From Firmicutes bacterium UBA5389 (GTDB lineage: Bacteria; Bacillota; DTU025), in NCBI GenBank assembly GCA_002409965.1, contig DHON01000095.1:13687-77686 (forward strand): DNA of 64,000 bases. Reading direction: 5' to 3'. Position 1 is the first letter of the stretch. The number at the start of each line of letters is the position of its first letter. Of this stretch, positions 51,224-59,209 are shown one piece after another. The notes under the pieces were generated by a model. It worked only from the letters and a program-made list of their open reading frames with translations. It made no database searches and was not told where the DNA came from. The position numbers and the translations under genes are program-made.

Positions 51224-51328
51224 GCTGGCGTCTGCGGTGCTGGCGTCTGCGGTGCTGGCGTCTGCGGCTCTGGCGTCTGCGGCTCTGGCGTCTGCGGTGC
51301 TGGCGTCTGCGGCTCTGGCGTCTGCGGC
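51224..51328. repeat. Tandem array of a 15-bp unit (7 copies)
   Basis: Seven adjacent copies of GCTGGCGTCTGCGGT with small changes (T or G at unit start, C or T at end). An open plus-strand frame through it would read repeats of GVCGA/GVCGS, but no start site or family match supports a gene. The stretch 51061-51483 holds no other gene. Confidence 0.9.
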
Positions 51329-51483
51329 GCCGGTGCTTCAGGGCCAGCCTCCCTGTCAGTTCATCCAGCCCCGCTTGGCTGTTGCAGGTATCCCATAAGC
51401 CATGAGCAGCCTAATGATATTGGATTTTTGCAATTTATGGTATCATGGTAAGCGCAGGCCATAGTTTGACGGAGGGGATGCTC

Positions 51484-52242
51484 ATGTCGCTCAGGCGCCA
51501 CATCGAGTCGGAGATGCAGAATGCCCTGATACCCAGCAACAAGCTATCCGATAGCGCAGTACGCATCCGGATGCTACTGCACATGCGAGGTCCCATGTCG
51601 GTGAGGGAAATTCGGGAAGTCACAGGTTTCTCTCGCAACACAATCGTCCACGCATGCCGGAAGCTGGTCGCCGAGGATTGGGTGATAGCAGCGCCCCGGG
51701 AGGACGCAAAAGGCAGACTCATGGTTCCCGTGTTGCCCAACTCAGTCGAGAATACCATCGCAGACAAGCTGACGATTGACCGGAGCAGCATTGCCCTATT
51801 GGGCCAATGGATAATGCTCTGCTGGCTGGACTTCAAGATCGTGTCAGCAACCTATCTCGACGGCGCTCGGCCCGAGTGGCTCAAGAACAGAAAAACCACC
51901 AAGCGCATGGAGTATGATCGCCTGTACACTGACAGCAAGGTCGCCTTCGAGTTCCAGGGCGAACAGCACTACGGCACGACAGTGCGTTTTACCAACCAGG
52001 CGGAATTCGAGCAGTTGCAGGAACGTGATGACCTCAAGGCCGGGCTGTGCGCACGTCACAATTACACGTACGTGGAGGTCAGAGCCGCAGACCTAAGCTC
52101 TGCCGGCATGGATCTGAGGATCCCAGCCCACATGGCCCGGCGATCCAGCCTGCCCGATAGCCCACTTGCGTCCAAGCTTGGCGAGCTTAGCACCAGCTAC
52201 AAGGCGTATATCATCGGCACAAGCAACGCTCACGAGGACTGA
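51484..52242 (+). CDS. Winged-helix protein fused to a Vsr/PD-(D/E)XK-like nuclease domain
   Basis: A 252-residue protein. Residues about 20-75 are a winged helix (AVRIRMLLHMRGPMSVREIREVTGFSRNTIVHACRKLV). Residues about 150-215 look like a small endonuclease fold: VAFEFQGEQHYG with Glu, Gln/Gly and His in the pattern of Vsr/EDxHD-type enzymes, followed by RDDLKAGLC and a hydrophobic strand YTYVEVR. ATG at 51484 is 6 bases after GGAGGGG. I do not recognise a named family. It could be a mobile-element or defence protein. Confidence 0.65.
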   Translation: MSLRRHIESEMQNALIPSNKLSDSAVRIRMLLHMRGPMSVREIREVTGFSRNTIVHACRKLVAEDWVIAAPREDAKGRLMVPVLPNSVENTIADKLTIDRSSIALLGQWIMLCWLDFKIVSATYLDGARPEWLKNRKTTKRMEYDRLYTDSKVAFEFQGEQHYGTTVRFTNQAEFEQLQERDDLKAGLCARHNYTYVEVRAADLSSAGMDLRIPAHMARRSSLPDSPLASKLGELSTSYKAYIIGTSNAHED

Positions 52243-52320
52243 AGGATGCTGACAGAGGCCGAGAAGGGCCTACGAAGACCTAGCCGAAAGAGTATGGCTG
52301 ACTGGCACAATCTGGGATGG

Positions 52321-52602
52321 TCAGATTCTGACGCAAAATCGGGAGACAAGCGCAGATTTTGGGTACAGGTGCATTCGTTTTTGAGCACATGCGCGCATTG
52401 CGAGGGCAAGTCAACGGAGTTGGGCGCAATTGGCTGTTATGTTGCTCCAGCTTCTGGGTGTTATTGGCTGCTCGGTGCTACGTATGGCGGACTTTGACGC
52501 CGCACTGCCATTTTTTCGGTGCTCAATCGACTCGTGTGCTCACAATTTGCTCCGCATACGTCCAAATGTGAGTGCATGGGCCGATTTTTCGTCAGAATCT
52601 GA
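52321..52602. mobile_element. MITE-like element with 22-bp terminal inverted repeats
   Basis: TCAGATTCTGACGCAAAATCGG at the left end (written here as positions 52321-52342) returns in inverted form at 52581-52602 with 21 of 22 matches. The arms continue imperfectly inward (TTGAGCACA at 52381 against its complement near 52533-52541). The 282-bp interior is less GC-rich than the surroundings and has no credible gene. No target duplication is obvious. A non-autonomous transposon is the best explanation; a long structured RNA is the alternative. The rest of 52243-52766 is empty. Confidence 0.6.
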
Positions 52603-52766
52603 GCACATCCTATTTTATGGTCGTTTGCTTCCGCGTGTTGCCTCATCCTGCTTCGCCACACACTCGTCCCTCCAGAGAACAAGGAAATCAGAGAAGGATG
52701 TCAACAAGAACACCAAATCTTTCGTCCTACGCGCTGCTCCTGCGGTCGCCGGCTGCCTGCCCCGCG

Positions 52767-53615
52767 CTAGGCAGTGCACGGACGCCACACGACTCCCACT
52801 GACCCGGGGCCTGCATGGGTGCCCACAACGGGCCCGACTTCCGCGAGTATGAGTTCCCGGCACTCAAACCTCTTCTCAATCTCGCTCTTCCATTCATCGG
52901 CCTTTTCCCGCGCGTCGGCGTGCACCACAGACGCGCAAATGGCCTGCGACCCGCCGATGGCTTTATCCATCAACTCAATCACTCTGGGCAGCACGCGCCG
53001 CGAGCCCAGCACCTTGTCCGCCGGGGCCACCTCGCCGTCCTCCAGGTGAATTATGGGCTTTATCGCCAGCAAGGCGCCCACCAGCGAGGCGGCTTTGCCG
53101 ATCCGGCCGTTGCGCTCCAGAAACTCCAGGGTGTCTACGGTGAACAGAAGCCGCACTGAGCTGGCAACGCGCGACACAACTTCGCAAACCTCCCGAGGGC
53201 CCGCCCCGCACTGCGCAGCCCGGGCCGCCTCCAGCACGGCAAGTCCTTCGCACATGGTAACCTGCGAAGTGTCGATCACGTCTATCGCACTGCTGCCCAG
53301 AGCGTCTCGGGCTATGCATGCACTCTGGTAGGTGCCGCTCAGTTTGCACGAAGCATGCGCGGACACTATGTGGTCATGCGTCTTGAGCAGGTCCTCGTAA
53401 ACCTGTATGAAGTCCGCCGGCGAGGGCTGGGACGTGGAGGGCATCACAGCGGATCCCCTCAGCTTAGTGAAGAAACCGCGCGAGTCCAAGTCCACTCCAT
53501 CCAGAAAAGCCTCCTCGCCGAAGATGACAGTCAGGGGCACTATCGATACTCCATGTGCCTGGGCAATCTCTCTGGGCAGGTCAGCTACGCTATCTGTGAC
53601 AACTGAGACTCTCAT
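52767..53615 (-). CDS. DegV family fatty-acid-binding protein
   Basis: A 282-residue DegV protein. VVTDSVADLPREIAQAHGVSIVPLTVIFGEEAFLDG, TSQPSPADF, HASCKLSGTYQSA and FTVDTLEFLERNGRIGKAASLVGALLAIKPII are typical. DegV/FakB-like proteins present fatty acids to a kinase. ATG at 53615; the frame extends further into the activase gene but homology starts here. It overlaps that gene by 26 bases. Confidence 0.93.
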   Translation of the reverse strand: MRVSVVTDSVADLPREIAQAHGVSIVPLTVIFGEEAFLDGVDLDSRGFFTKLRGSAVMPSTSQPSPADFIQVYEDLLKTHDHIVSAHASCKLSGTYQSACIARDALGSSAIDVIDTSQVTMCEGLAVLEAARAAQCGAGPREVCEVVSRVASSVRLLFTVDTLEFLERNGRIGKAASLVGALLAIKPIIHLEDGEVAPADKVLGSRRVLPRVIELMDKAIGGSQAICASVVHADAREKADEWKSEIEKRFECRELILAEVGPVVGTHAGPGSVGVVWRPCTA

Positions 53616-54615
53616 TTGAGCCCACCCTCTCTGCATGCTCTTCATGCTGGTCAAGTCGCTCCCACTTGCCGCACCGACCGCCCCAGCGGGCGACGATGTG
53701 GGAATCGCGCATGACCTCCACAACCTCGCACGTGTTAGGACAGCCATCGCATTCCCACGACGATGTTGCGTAGGCCTGCTCCGGCACCTCCCAGCCTGCG
53801 AAAGCGGTAGTGCACCCGCCGCCGGACGCCGCCCGGCGCTGCGCCAGCATGGCCGCTCCGATGGCGCCCATCACGTCGAAATGCGGCGGGACGATCACCT
53901 CGAAGCCAAGTGCGTCTTCAAAGGCCCTGCGCATTCCGGAGTTCGCCGCCACGCCTCCCTGGAATACCGCGGGCGATGCAACCGCTTTCCCTTTCCCTAC
54001 ATTGCTCAGGTAATTGCGCACCAATGCCTCGCACAAGCCGCACAAAATATCCGGAAGTGAATACCCCATCTGCTGCTTGTGCACCATATCCGACTCAGCG
54101 AATACCGCGCACTTCCCAGCGATACGCACAGGCGAGGAGGACTGGCACGCGAACCGCCCGAAGTCCCCAATTGGCACTCCAAGCCGCTGAGCTTGGTGTT
54201 CGAGGAAAGACCCAGTCCCCGCCGCGCAGACGGCGTTCATTCCGAAGTCCACCACTATGCCCGAGCGCAGCACGATGAGCTTGGAATCCTGTCCGCCGAT
54301 CTCTATGACGGTCCGCACTCCGGGGACGACCGCCATGGCCGCCACCGCATGCGCCGTGATCTCGTTCTTCACCACATCGGCCCCCACTACCACCCCTGCG
54401 AGCTTCCTGCCGCTGCCGGTGGCACCTGCGCCGATGACTTCGAAATCCCGATGCGCCCCCCTGAGCGCGCGCATGCCCTCCTTGACTGCCTCTATCGGAC
54501 TGCCGCGCGTCCTCAAGTATGAAGAGTCCACCAAAGACCCCGTCTCGTCCAACAACGCGATGTTGGTGCTGACTGACCCCACGTCCACTCCGATGTAGCC
54601 GCGCACACCGTGCAC
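53590..54615 (-). CDS. Acyl-CoA dehydratase activase (HgdC/BcrD-like)
   Basis: A 341-residue ASKHA ATPase. GYIGVDVGSVSTNIALLD, GATGSGRKLAG, VIEIGGQDSKLIVL, MNAVCAAGTGSFLEHQAQRL and KCAVFAESDMVHKQQMGYS (cluster-ligand cysteines) are present. Such activases drive electrons into 2-hydroxyacyl-CoA dehydratase-type enzymes. A C-terminal extension of about 90 residues contains CDGCPNTC and CGKW cysteines. GTG at 54615 or 54606. No dehydratase partner lies beside it. Confidence 0.9.
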   Translation of the reverse strand: MHGVRGYIGVDVGSVSTNIALLDETGSLVDSSYLRTRGSPIEAVKEGMRALRGAHRDFEVIGAGATGSGRKLAGVVVGADVVKNEITAHAVAAMAVVPGVRTVIEIGGQDSKLIVLRSGIVVDFGMNAVCAAGTGSFLEHQAQRLGVPIGDFGRFACQSSSPVRIAGKCAVFAESDMVHKQQMGYSLPDILCGLCEALVRNYLSNVGKGKAVASPAVFQGGVAANSGMRRAFEDALGFEVIVPPHFDVMGAIGAAMLAQRRAASGGGCTTAFAGWEVPEQAYATSSWECDGCPNTCEVVEVMRDSHIVARWGGRCGKWERLDQHEEHAERVGSNESLSCHR

Positions 54616-54663
54616 CCCCCATCCCCAGAGAGTGCCCGAAAACGGCCCAACAGATTCGCCAGC

Positions 54664-55815
54664 TCACTCCGCCAGCGCGACATGGGCCTCCTTCAGAAGC
54701 TCGATCACGCGCAGCTGCTGCGGGCATGCCCCCTCGCACCGACCGCACTCCACGCATTTCGACGCGTCCTTGGCTGCCTTGGCGATCCCGCGGTACATCC
54801 GCCTGCAGCTTTCCCAGGCATTGAACGTCCCGCCATCGTTGTAGAGGGTAAATATGTCGGGGATGAGCACGCCCTCGGGGCACGGCTGGCAGTAGCCGCA
54901 CTCGGTGCACGAGATCCTGACCCGCGCCATGTACGCCTCGCGCGCCCGCGCCAGCGCCGCCATCTGCCGCCGGCTGAGCGCCCCGGCAGTCGCATCCGAT
55001 GCTATCCGTATGTTGTCGACGACCTGCTCCATGCTGCTCATCCCGCTCAAGACCACGCTCACTTCCGGCAGATTCCACACCCAGCGCAAAGCCCACTCCG
55101 CCGGGCTCCAGCCCTCCGGGGCAACTCCAGCCTCGGCCACGCTCAGCGCCGCGGTCACCTCGTCAGGCACCTTAGCGGCGAGCTTGCCCCCGCGTATAGG
55201 TTCCATTATGACCACCGCCAGCCCACGAGCTGATGCGTAGCTCAGCCCGGCTAGTCCCGCCTGGTACTCCACATCCACGTAGTTGAGCATGATCTGGCAG
55301 AAGTTCCAGTCGAAAGCGTCTACTATGTTGGTGAACTCCTCGTAAGCGTCGTGAAAGGAGAACCCAGCGTAGCGTATTCTGCCCCGCCGCAGCTCGCCAA
55401 GGAGGAAGTCCAGCACTCCCATGTCGCGCACCTTCGCCCATGACTTCTTGTCCAGGCTGTGGAGCAAATAGCAGTCGATGTGATCCGTAGCGAGACGCTC
55501 CAGCTGCTCGCCGAGGAGTCTGTCGAAGTCAGCGGGCGACTTGCACAGCCACACCGGGAGCTTGGTCGCAAGTTTGACCCTGTCGCGATACCCATCGGCA
55601 AGGGCCCGACCGACCAACTTCTCGCTGTTCCCCCCGTGGTATCCGTAAGCCGTATCCAAGTAGTTGACGCCCTCGTCGACGGCGTACCGTATCATCCGGA
55701 CCGCTTCATCCTCACGTATCGCCGACTGATCGCCCCCAACGCAGGGAAGACGCATGCATCCGAACCCGAGAGCCGATACATCGAATCCACATCGTCCAAA
55801 CTGCCTGTACCTCAC
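54664..55815 (-). CDS. Aldo/keto reductase with C-terminal ferredoxin domain
   Basis: A 383-residue protein. The first 280 residues are an aldo/keto reductase barrel (FGCMRLP, YLDTAYGYHGGNSEKLVG with Asp and Tyr of the active site, KLATKLPVW with Lys, YLLHSLD with His). The C-terminal ~100 residues carry two cysteine clusters, CTECGYCQPCPEGV and CVECGRCEGACPQ, so electrons may pass between NAD(P)H and iron-sulfur carriers. GTG at 55815 has GGGAGG 7 bases upstream. Common in anaerobes. Confidence 0.92.
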   Translation of the reverse strand: MRYRQFGRCGFDVSALGFGCMRLPCVGGDQSAIREDEAVRMIRYAVDEGVNYLDTAYGYHGGNSEKLVGRALADGYRDRVKLATKLPVWLCKSPADFDRLLGEQLERLATDHIDCYLLHSLDKKSWAKVRDMGVLDFLLGELRRGRIRYAGFSFHDAYEEFTNIVDAFDWNFCQIMLNYVDVEYQAGLAGLSYASARGLAVVIMEPIRGGKLAAKVPDEVTAALSVAEAGVAPEGWSPAEWALRWVWNLPEVSVVLSGMSSMEQVVDNIRIASDATAGALSRRQMAALARAREAYMARVRISCTECGYCQPCPEGVLIPDIFTLYNDGGTFNAWESCRRMYRGIAKAAKDASKCVECGRCEGACPQQLRVIELLKEAHVALAE

Positions 55816-56145
55816 GGCGCATCCTCCCAGTGTCCAACATTGCTGTAATCGTGATTCGACCTTTGGCGTCTTGTTGATTTCTCCTTCAGACTGGCACATT
55901 CCTCTCCCCTATCCTCTCTCCGTCCCTTCCTTCGTCTCACCTGCCCGTTCTCTATCCCTCCCTTTCCTCATCTCCTCGAACTCCTGCCCCGATGCCGATC
56001 GGCGTCCAGACCGCGATTTACCTCGAACGGCATCGCAAACTGACGCAATAACGCTAGAGGTGACCGGCTGAGAGGTGTCGTAGTATTGTCACTAAAACCG
56101 GGTTGATTCGAGCCAGAATCGCAGCATTCGATGGAGGATTTGGCC
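55816..56145. other. Divergent spacer with pyrimidine-rich tract
   Basis: About 330 bases between the reductase and the histidine kinase. Positions 55895-55985 are strongly C/T-rich on the plus strand. A 10-bp palindrome GCCGATCGGC follows near 55993. Promoters for both genes should be here but none is clear. Confidence 0.4.
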
Positions 56146-58047
56146 ATGTCACGATGCGCCGCAAACGCGCTCTCCTGTTCGCGTCTCAGAAAAAGACTGA
56201 TGGCTGCCGTGCTGCTTGCAGCTACTCCGTTGCTTGTCCTAGTCGGCATGCTGATTCTGGACAGGGTTTTCGAATCCCGCTCAGGCCTCACAGAGCGAAA
56301 CACGACAATGGCTCGGCAAATGGGGTTCGCTCTCTCATCCCATCTTGACAATTTGCGGGAAAGGCAAACGCTATTGCTCGATGCCTGCAGCCCACTGCAG
56401 GCCGAGTCCGGCCCACAGGCACACATGACGGAGAAGATCCTGCGCGACCTGCGCTCCCAGTGGGTAATCGGATGCTCAGTTTTCGGAACAGATGGCCAGC
56501 TCCTGTGCACGACCGGAACACGTTCCGGCTACGTTCCGTTGTTCGATATCTCGCCGCTTGAGCCTGTGCTCTCCGGCGATATCGGCTCCATGTGCCTCAT
56601 CGCAACACACCCGGCACAGGAACAGTACGATTCCAATGCCGACCCCGATGCTGCCCCCACACTCATCCTAGCCAGCCTTGTCCAGGGCGGAAGGCGCGGG
56701 CCGCGCATGCTCGCCCTAGAAATCGACGTGCGCTGGGTGGCCGATGTGGTCGGGGCTACCCGCGATGACTATCCCGCTCCGGACGTGTACGGGTTTGTGG
56801 ACCCAAGCGGCCATGTGCTGCTGTGGGACCGCAGCGGATCGAGTCGCTCAATTCGAATGCCTCCCGGAGCGCTGGGCGACAGGTGGCAGCTGGTTCGCGA
56901 CGAAGCCGATGCAATGCCTTTCACTTACAAAGACGATGGAAGCGACGGACACGTGTCGGGATCCTTCGAAGTATCCGCGACTGCAATCCCATCGCTGGGA
57001 TGGGCGAGTTTCGCCGCTGCACGGAACGATGCCGCCAGCGCCATTGCACGCAATCGAACCCTACGGCACCTGCTGGCCATGGGCGTCGCTGCACTCGCCG
57101 GCATTGTGTCGGCTGCAGTACTGGTACACCGCATGTCAATAGAGGCATCGGCCCTCGAGCGGGCCGCGATTCAGGTGCGCGCGGGCGATCTCTCGGCTCG
57201 GTCGGGGTTGCAGAGCGCCAGCGACATAGGCGCTGCAGGCCAGGCCTTCGATGAGATGGCAATCACCCTGGTCGAGCTGGAGCAGTCGAGGTTGCATGCA
57301 CTCCAGGTTGCCTCGCACGAGCTGCGCAATCCGCTATCCGCCGTGAAGGGGGCCGCATCGCTGCTGAAGATGCGCATGTCAGAAAGCAAGGACCCCCGCG
57401 AGCTGATGCCCCTCGTTGACGTCATGGTCCGCCAGAGCGACGATCTGGCCGAAAAGCTAACACAGATCTTCGACGCTCTCATCATAGCCAATCAATGGCG
57501 CGTAATGGACAAAAGGCCAGTGGAGCTCCGGGCACTGATATGGAAGGCGCTTCAGCCATTCCTGGACTCACCAGACGGCAGCCGGCTAGTCGTGTGCGGC
57601 CTCGGCGATGACCTGCCCCGCATGGTGGCCATCGGAGACCATGATCAGCTGGAGACGGTAGCCGTCAATCTCATCTCCAATGCGCTGAAATACTCGATGG
57701 GTCAGGGAGCGATAGGCGTTGCTGTGGAGTCACACGGGAACACTGCACAGCTCACAGTGTCAGACTACGGAATAGGCGTGCCGACTGCCGAGCTATCCGC
57801 GATTTTCGACGGCTTCGCCCGCGGCAGCAACCTGGAGGGACGCGACCCCGGCGGGCTTGGCCTGGGACTGTACGTATCCGCAATGATTGTGAAGCAGCAC
57901 GGAGGCAGGATCTGGGTAGAGAGTGACGAGATCGCTGGCACGCAATTCCATGTGGAACTCCCGCTGCAGCCGGCCCCCGCCCGAGCGAGCAGCCCGGATA
58001 GGAGTGATGCAAATGGCTGGAATACTCGTTGTGGAGGACGACGCTGA
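56146..58047 (+). CDS. Membrane sensor histidine kinase
   Basis: A 633-residue kinase. Membrane helix at about 20-40 (LMAAVLLAATPLLVLVGMLIL), a ~270-residue extracytoplasmic sensor of Cache type, second helix (LLAMGVAALAGIVSAAVLV), HAMP, HisKA with ASHELRNPLSAVKG, and ATPase with NLISNALKYS, DYGIGVP and GGLGLGLYVS. ATG at 56146 has GGAGG at 8 bases; the Met at 56131 has none. The stimulus is unknown. It overlaps its receiver gene by 35 bases. Confidence 0.92.
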   Translation: MSRCAANALSCSRLRKRLMAAVLLAATPLLVLVGMLILDRVFESRSGLTERNTTMARQMGFALSSHLDNLRERQTLLLDACSPLQAESGPQAHMTEKILRDLRSQWVIGCSVFGTDGQLLCTTGTRSGYVPLFDISPLEPVLSGDIGSMCLIATHPAQEQYDSNADPDAAPTLILASLVQGGRRGPRMLALEIDVRWVADVVGATRDDYPAPDVYGFVDPSGHVLLWDRSGSSRSIRMPPGALGDRWQLVRDEADAMPFTYKDDGSDGHVSGSFEVSATAIPSLGWASFAAARNDAASAIARNRTLRHLLAMGVAALAGIVSAAVLVHRMSIEASALERAAIQVRAGDLSARSGLQSASDIGAAGQAFDEMAITLVELEQSRLHALQVASHELRNPLSAVKGAASLLKMRMSESKDPRELMPLVDVMVRQSDDLAEKLTQIFDALIIANQWRVMDKRPVELRALIWKALQPFLDSPDGSRLVVCGLGDDLPRMVAIGDHDQLETVAVNLISNALKYSMGQGAIGVAVESHGNTAQLTVSDYGIGVPTAELSAIFDGFARGSNLEGRDPGGLGLGLYVSAMIVKQHGGRIWVESDEIAGTQFHVELPLQPAPARASSPDRSDANGWNTRCGGRR

Positions 58048-58381
58048 TATCGCGATGATCCTCCGCGAGATACTGGAGATGGCTGGGCATGACGTCGCCA
58101 TAGCAGTTGATGGAGCACATGCGCTGGAGTTGCTCGAGTCTGACCCCCTTCCGAATGTGGTACTCGCCGACCTCAAGATGCCTCGGATCGGCGGAAAGCG
58201 CCTGGTTGAAACCCTGCGGTCCAACCCCCGCACTACAGCCCTGCCTGTCATACTAGTTACAGGCGCAATTCCCAATACCGATGACTTCCCATCGGATGGA
58301 TCGTACAGTTCTCTCATAATGAAGCCATTCGACATGTGGGACGTGGTGGACAGGGTCGACCTGGTCACCGAAGGACGGTGA
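58013..58381 (+). CDS. Single-domain response regulator
   Basis: A 122-residue receiver. VVEDDADI is the acidic pocket, VVLADLKMPRIGG carries the phospho-acceptor Asp, LVTGA the Thr and IMKPFD the Lys. No output domain. ATG at 58013 lies 8 bases behind AGGAG (ATG at 58007 is too close). Partner of the kinase before it; output must go through another protein. Confidence 0.9.
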   Translation: MAGILVVEDDADIAMILREILEMAGHDVAIAVDGAHALELLESDPLPNVVLADLKMPRIGGKRLVETLRSNPRTTALPVILVTGAIPNTDDFPSDGSYSSLIMKPFDMWDVVDRVDLVTEGR

Positions 58382-58401
58382 TATGTAGGGAGGTTGGTTC
58401 C

Positions 58402-58560
58402 ATGAACAGGAGGCTACGAACGCCTAGCCGGCCCGGTGCTGCGCCGAGGCGCCGCTCCCGAGCCGGCGTCCAAATTCAAGATCTCCTTGACGCTGACCGG
58501 CGCGCCGCTATAGGGGCAAGGGGCCGAATGGCTACGTCACTCCCATGTACTGCCGCATGA
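58402..58560 (+). CDS. Possible small Arg-rich protein or truncated gene
   Basis: A 52-codon frame with a good ribosome-binding site (GGGAGG, 9 bases before ATG). The product is Arg-rich at the N-terminus and ends inside the convergent glucosaminidase gene. No family recognised; it may be the truncated start of a former third gene of the two-component operon. Confidence 0.25.
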   Translation: MNRRLRTPSRPGAAPRRRSRAGVQIQDLLDADRRAAIGARGRMATSLPCTAA

Positions 58561-58990
58561 TAGACACCAGCTTCTGAGCGTACTTGGGGTCGGTAGCGTA
58601 CCCTGAGCTCTGCAGCTCCCAGGCGAACGCCACCGGGTCATCGCGCACCGCCATGGCCGAAGCGTAGCGTGCGGCTCCTACGATGAGAGAGGCATAGTCA
58701 GAAAACGATTCAGCATAGTCGTTGTACGCTCTGAACTGCGCCTCCTGCCATACTTTCCTCCCTTTGGAATATTCCACTACGTCAACGGTTACGGAACCCG
58801 TCGGCCCTTCGCCCTTGATGTTGAACAGGTTCAGGCTATCCTGCCCAGTCCGTTTGTCCCGTACTGTCTTCCCGAGCCAGCCCGTCTCTAAGGCGGCCTG
58901 CGCCAGCATTATCTCCACAGGTATGCCCGTCTCGTCAAAGACGCGTTCGGCATGGGGTCTGAGCAACTCGACAAACTCCTCCGGCGTCAT
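58532..58990 (-). CDS. Leaderless glucosaminidase (GH73/FlgJ C-terminal type)
   Basis: A 152-residue peptidoglycan hydrolase. VEIMLAQAALETGWLGKTV carries the catalytic Glu; NLFNIKG, FRAYNDYAESFSDYASLI and YATDPKYAQKLVSIM are GH73 features. No signal peptide is present, so export through the flagellar apparatus, or a phage/spore-type release, must be assumed. ATG at 58990 after AGGAGGTGAGG. It could be the detached muramidase half of FlgJ. Confidence 0.87.
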   Translation of the reverse strand: MTPEEFVELLRPHAERVFDETGIPVEIMLAQAALETGWLGKTVRDKRTGQDSLNLFNIKGEGPTGSVTVDVVEYSKGRKVWQEAQFRAYNDYAESFSDYASLIVGAARYASAMAVRDDPVAFAWELQSSGYATDPKYAQKLVSIMRQYMGVT

Positions 58991-59209
58991 GAATTCCCTC
59001 ACCTCCTGCGATACATGTACACCATATGCAGTAACGAACCTCCTCGTCCGGCCCTACAGTCCTCATGCCTTTTCGTATTTTCATGAAATCTCTAAACTAA
59101 TCTAGATGGGCAGTTGGATAGATAAGCTGCCAATATGCGCAGGAAAATTCACAACCGCGTCGAATGTAGATCGAACTCTTTCATCGCGACTAACAGGAGG
59201 TGTGTGTGA

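Noticed and set aside
50971..51328. CRISPR array
   Set aside because: The repeats are directly adjacent without spacers and are only 9 or 15 bases long; no cas genes are present.
51047..51451. Cys/Gly repeat protein on the plus strand
   Set aside because: The open frame is the product of the 15-bp minisatellite; there is no start signal or recognisable domain.
52246..52497. Small plus-strand ORF behind the winged-helix nuclease gene
   Set aside because: It runs into the inverted-repeat element and has no ribosome-binding site or family match.
55988..56003. GCCGATCGGC palindrome as sigma28 -10
   Set aside because: No TAAA at a suitable distance on either strand.
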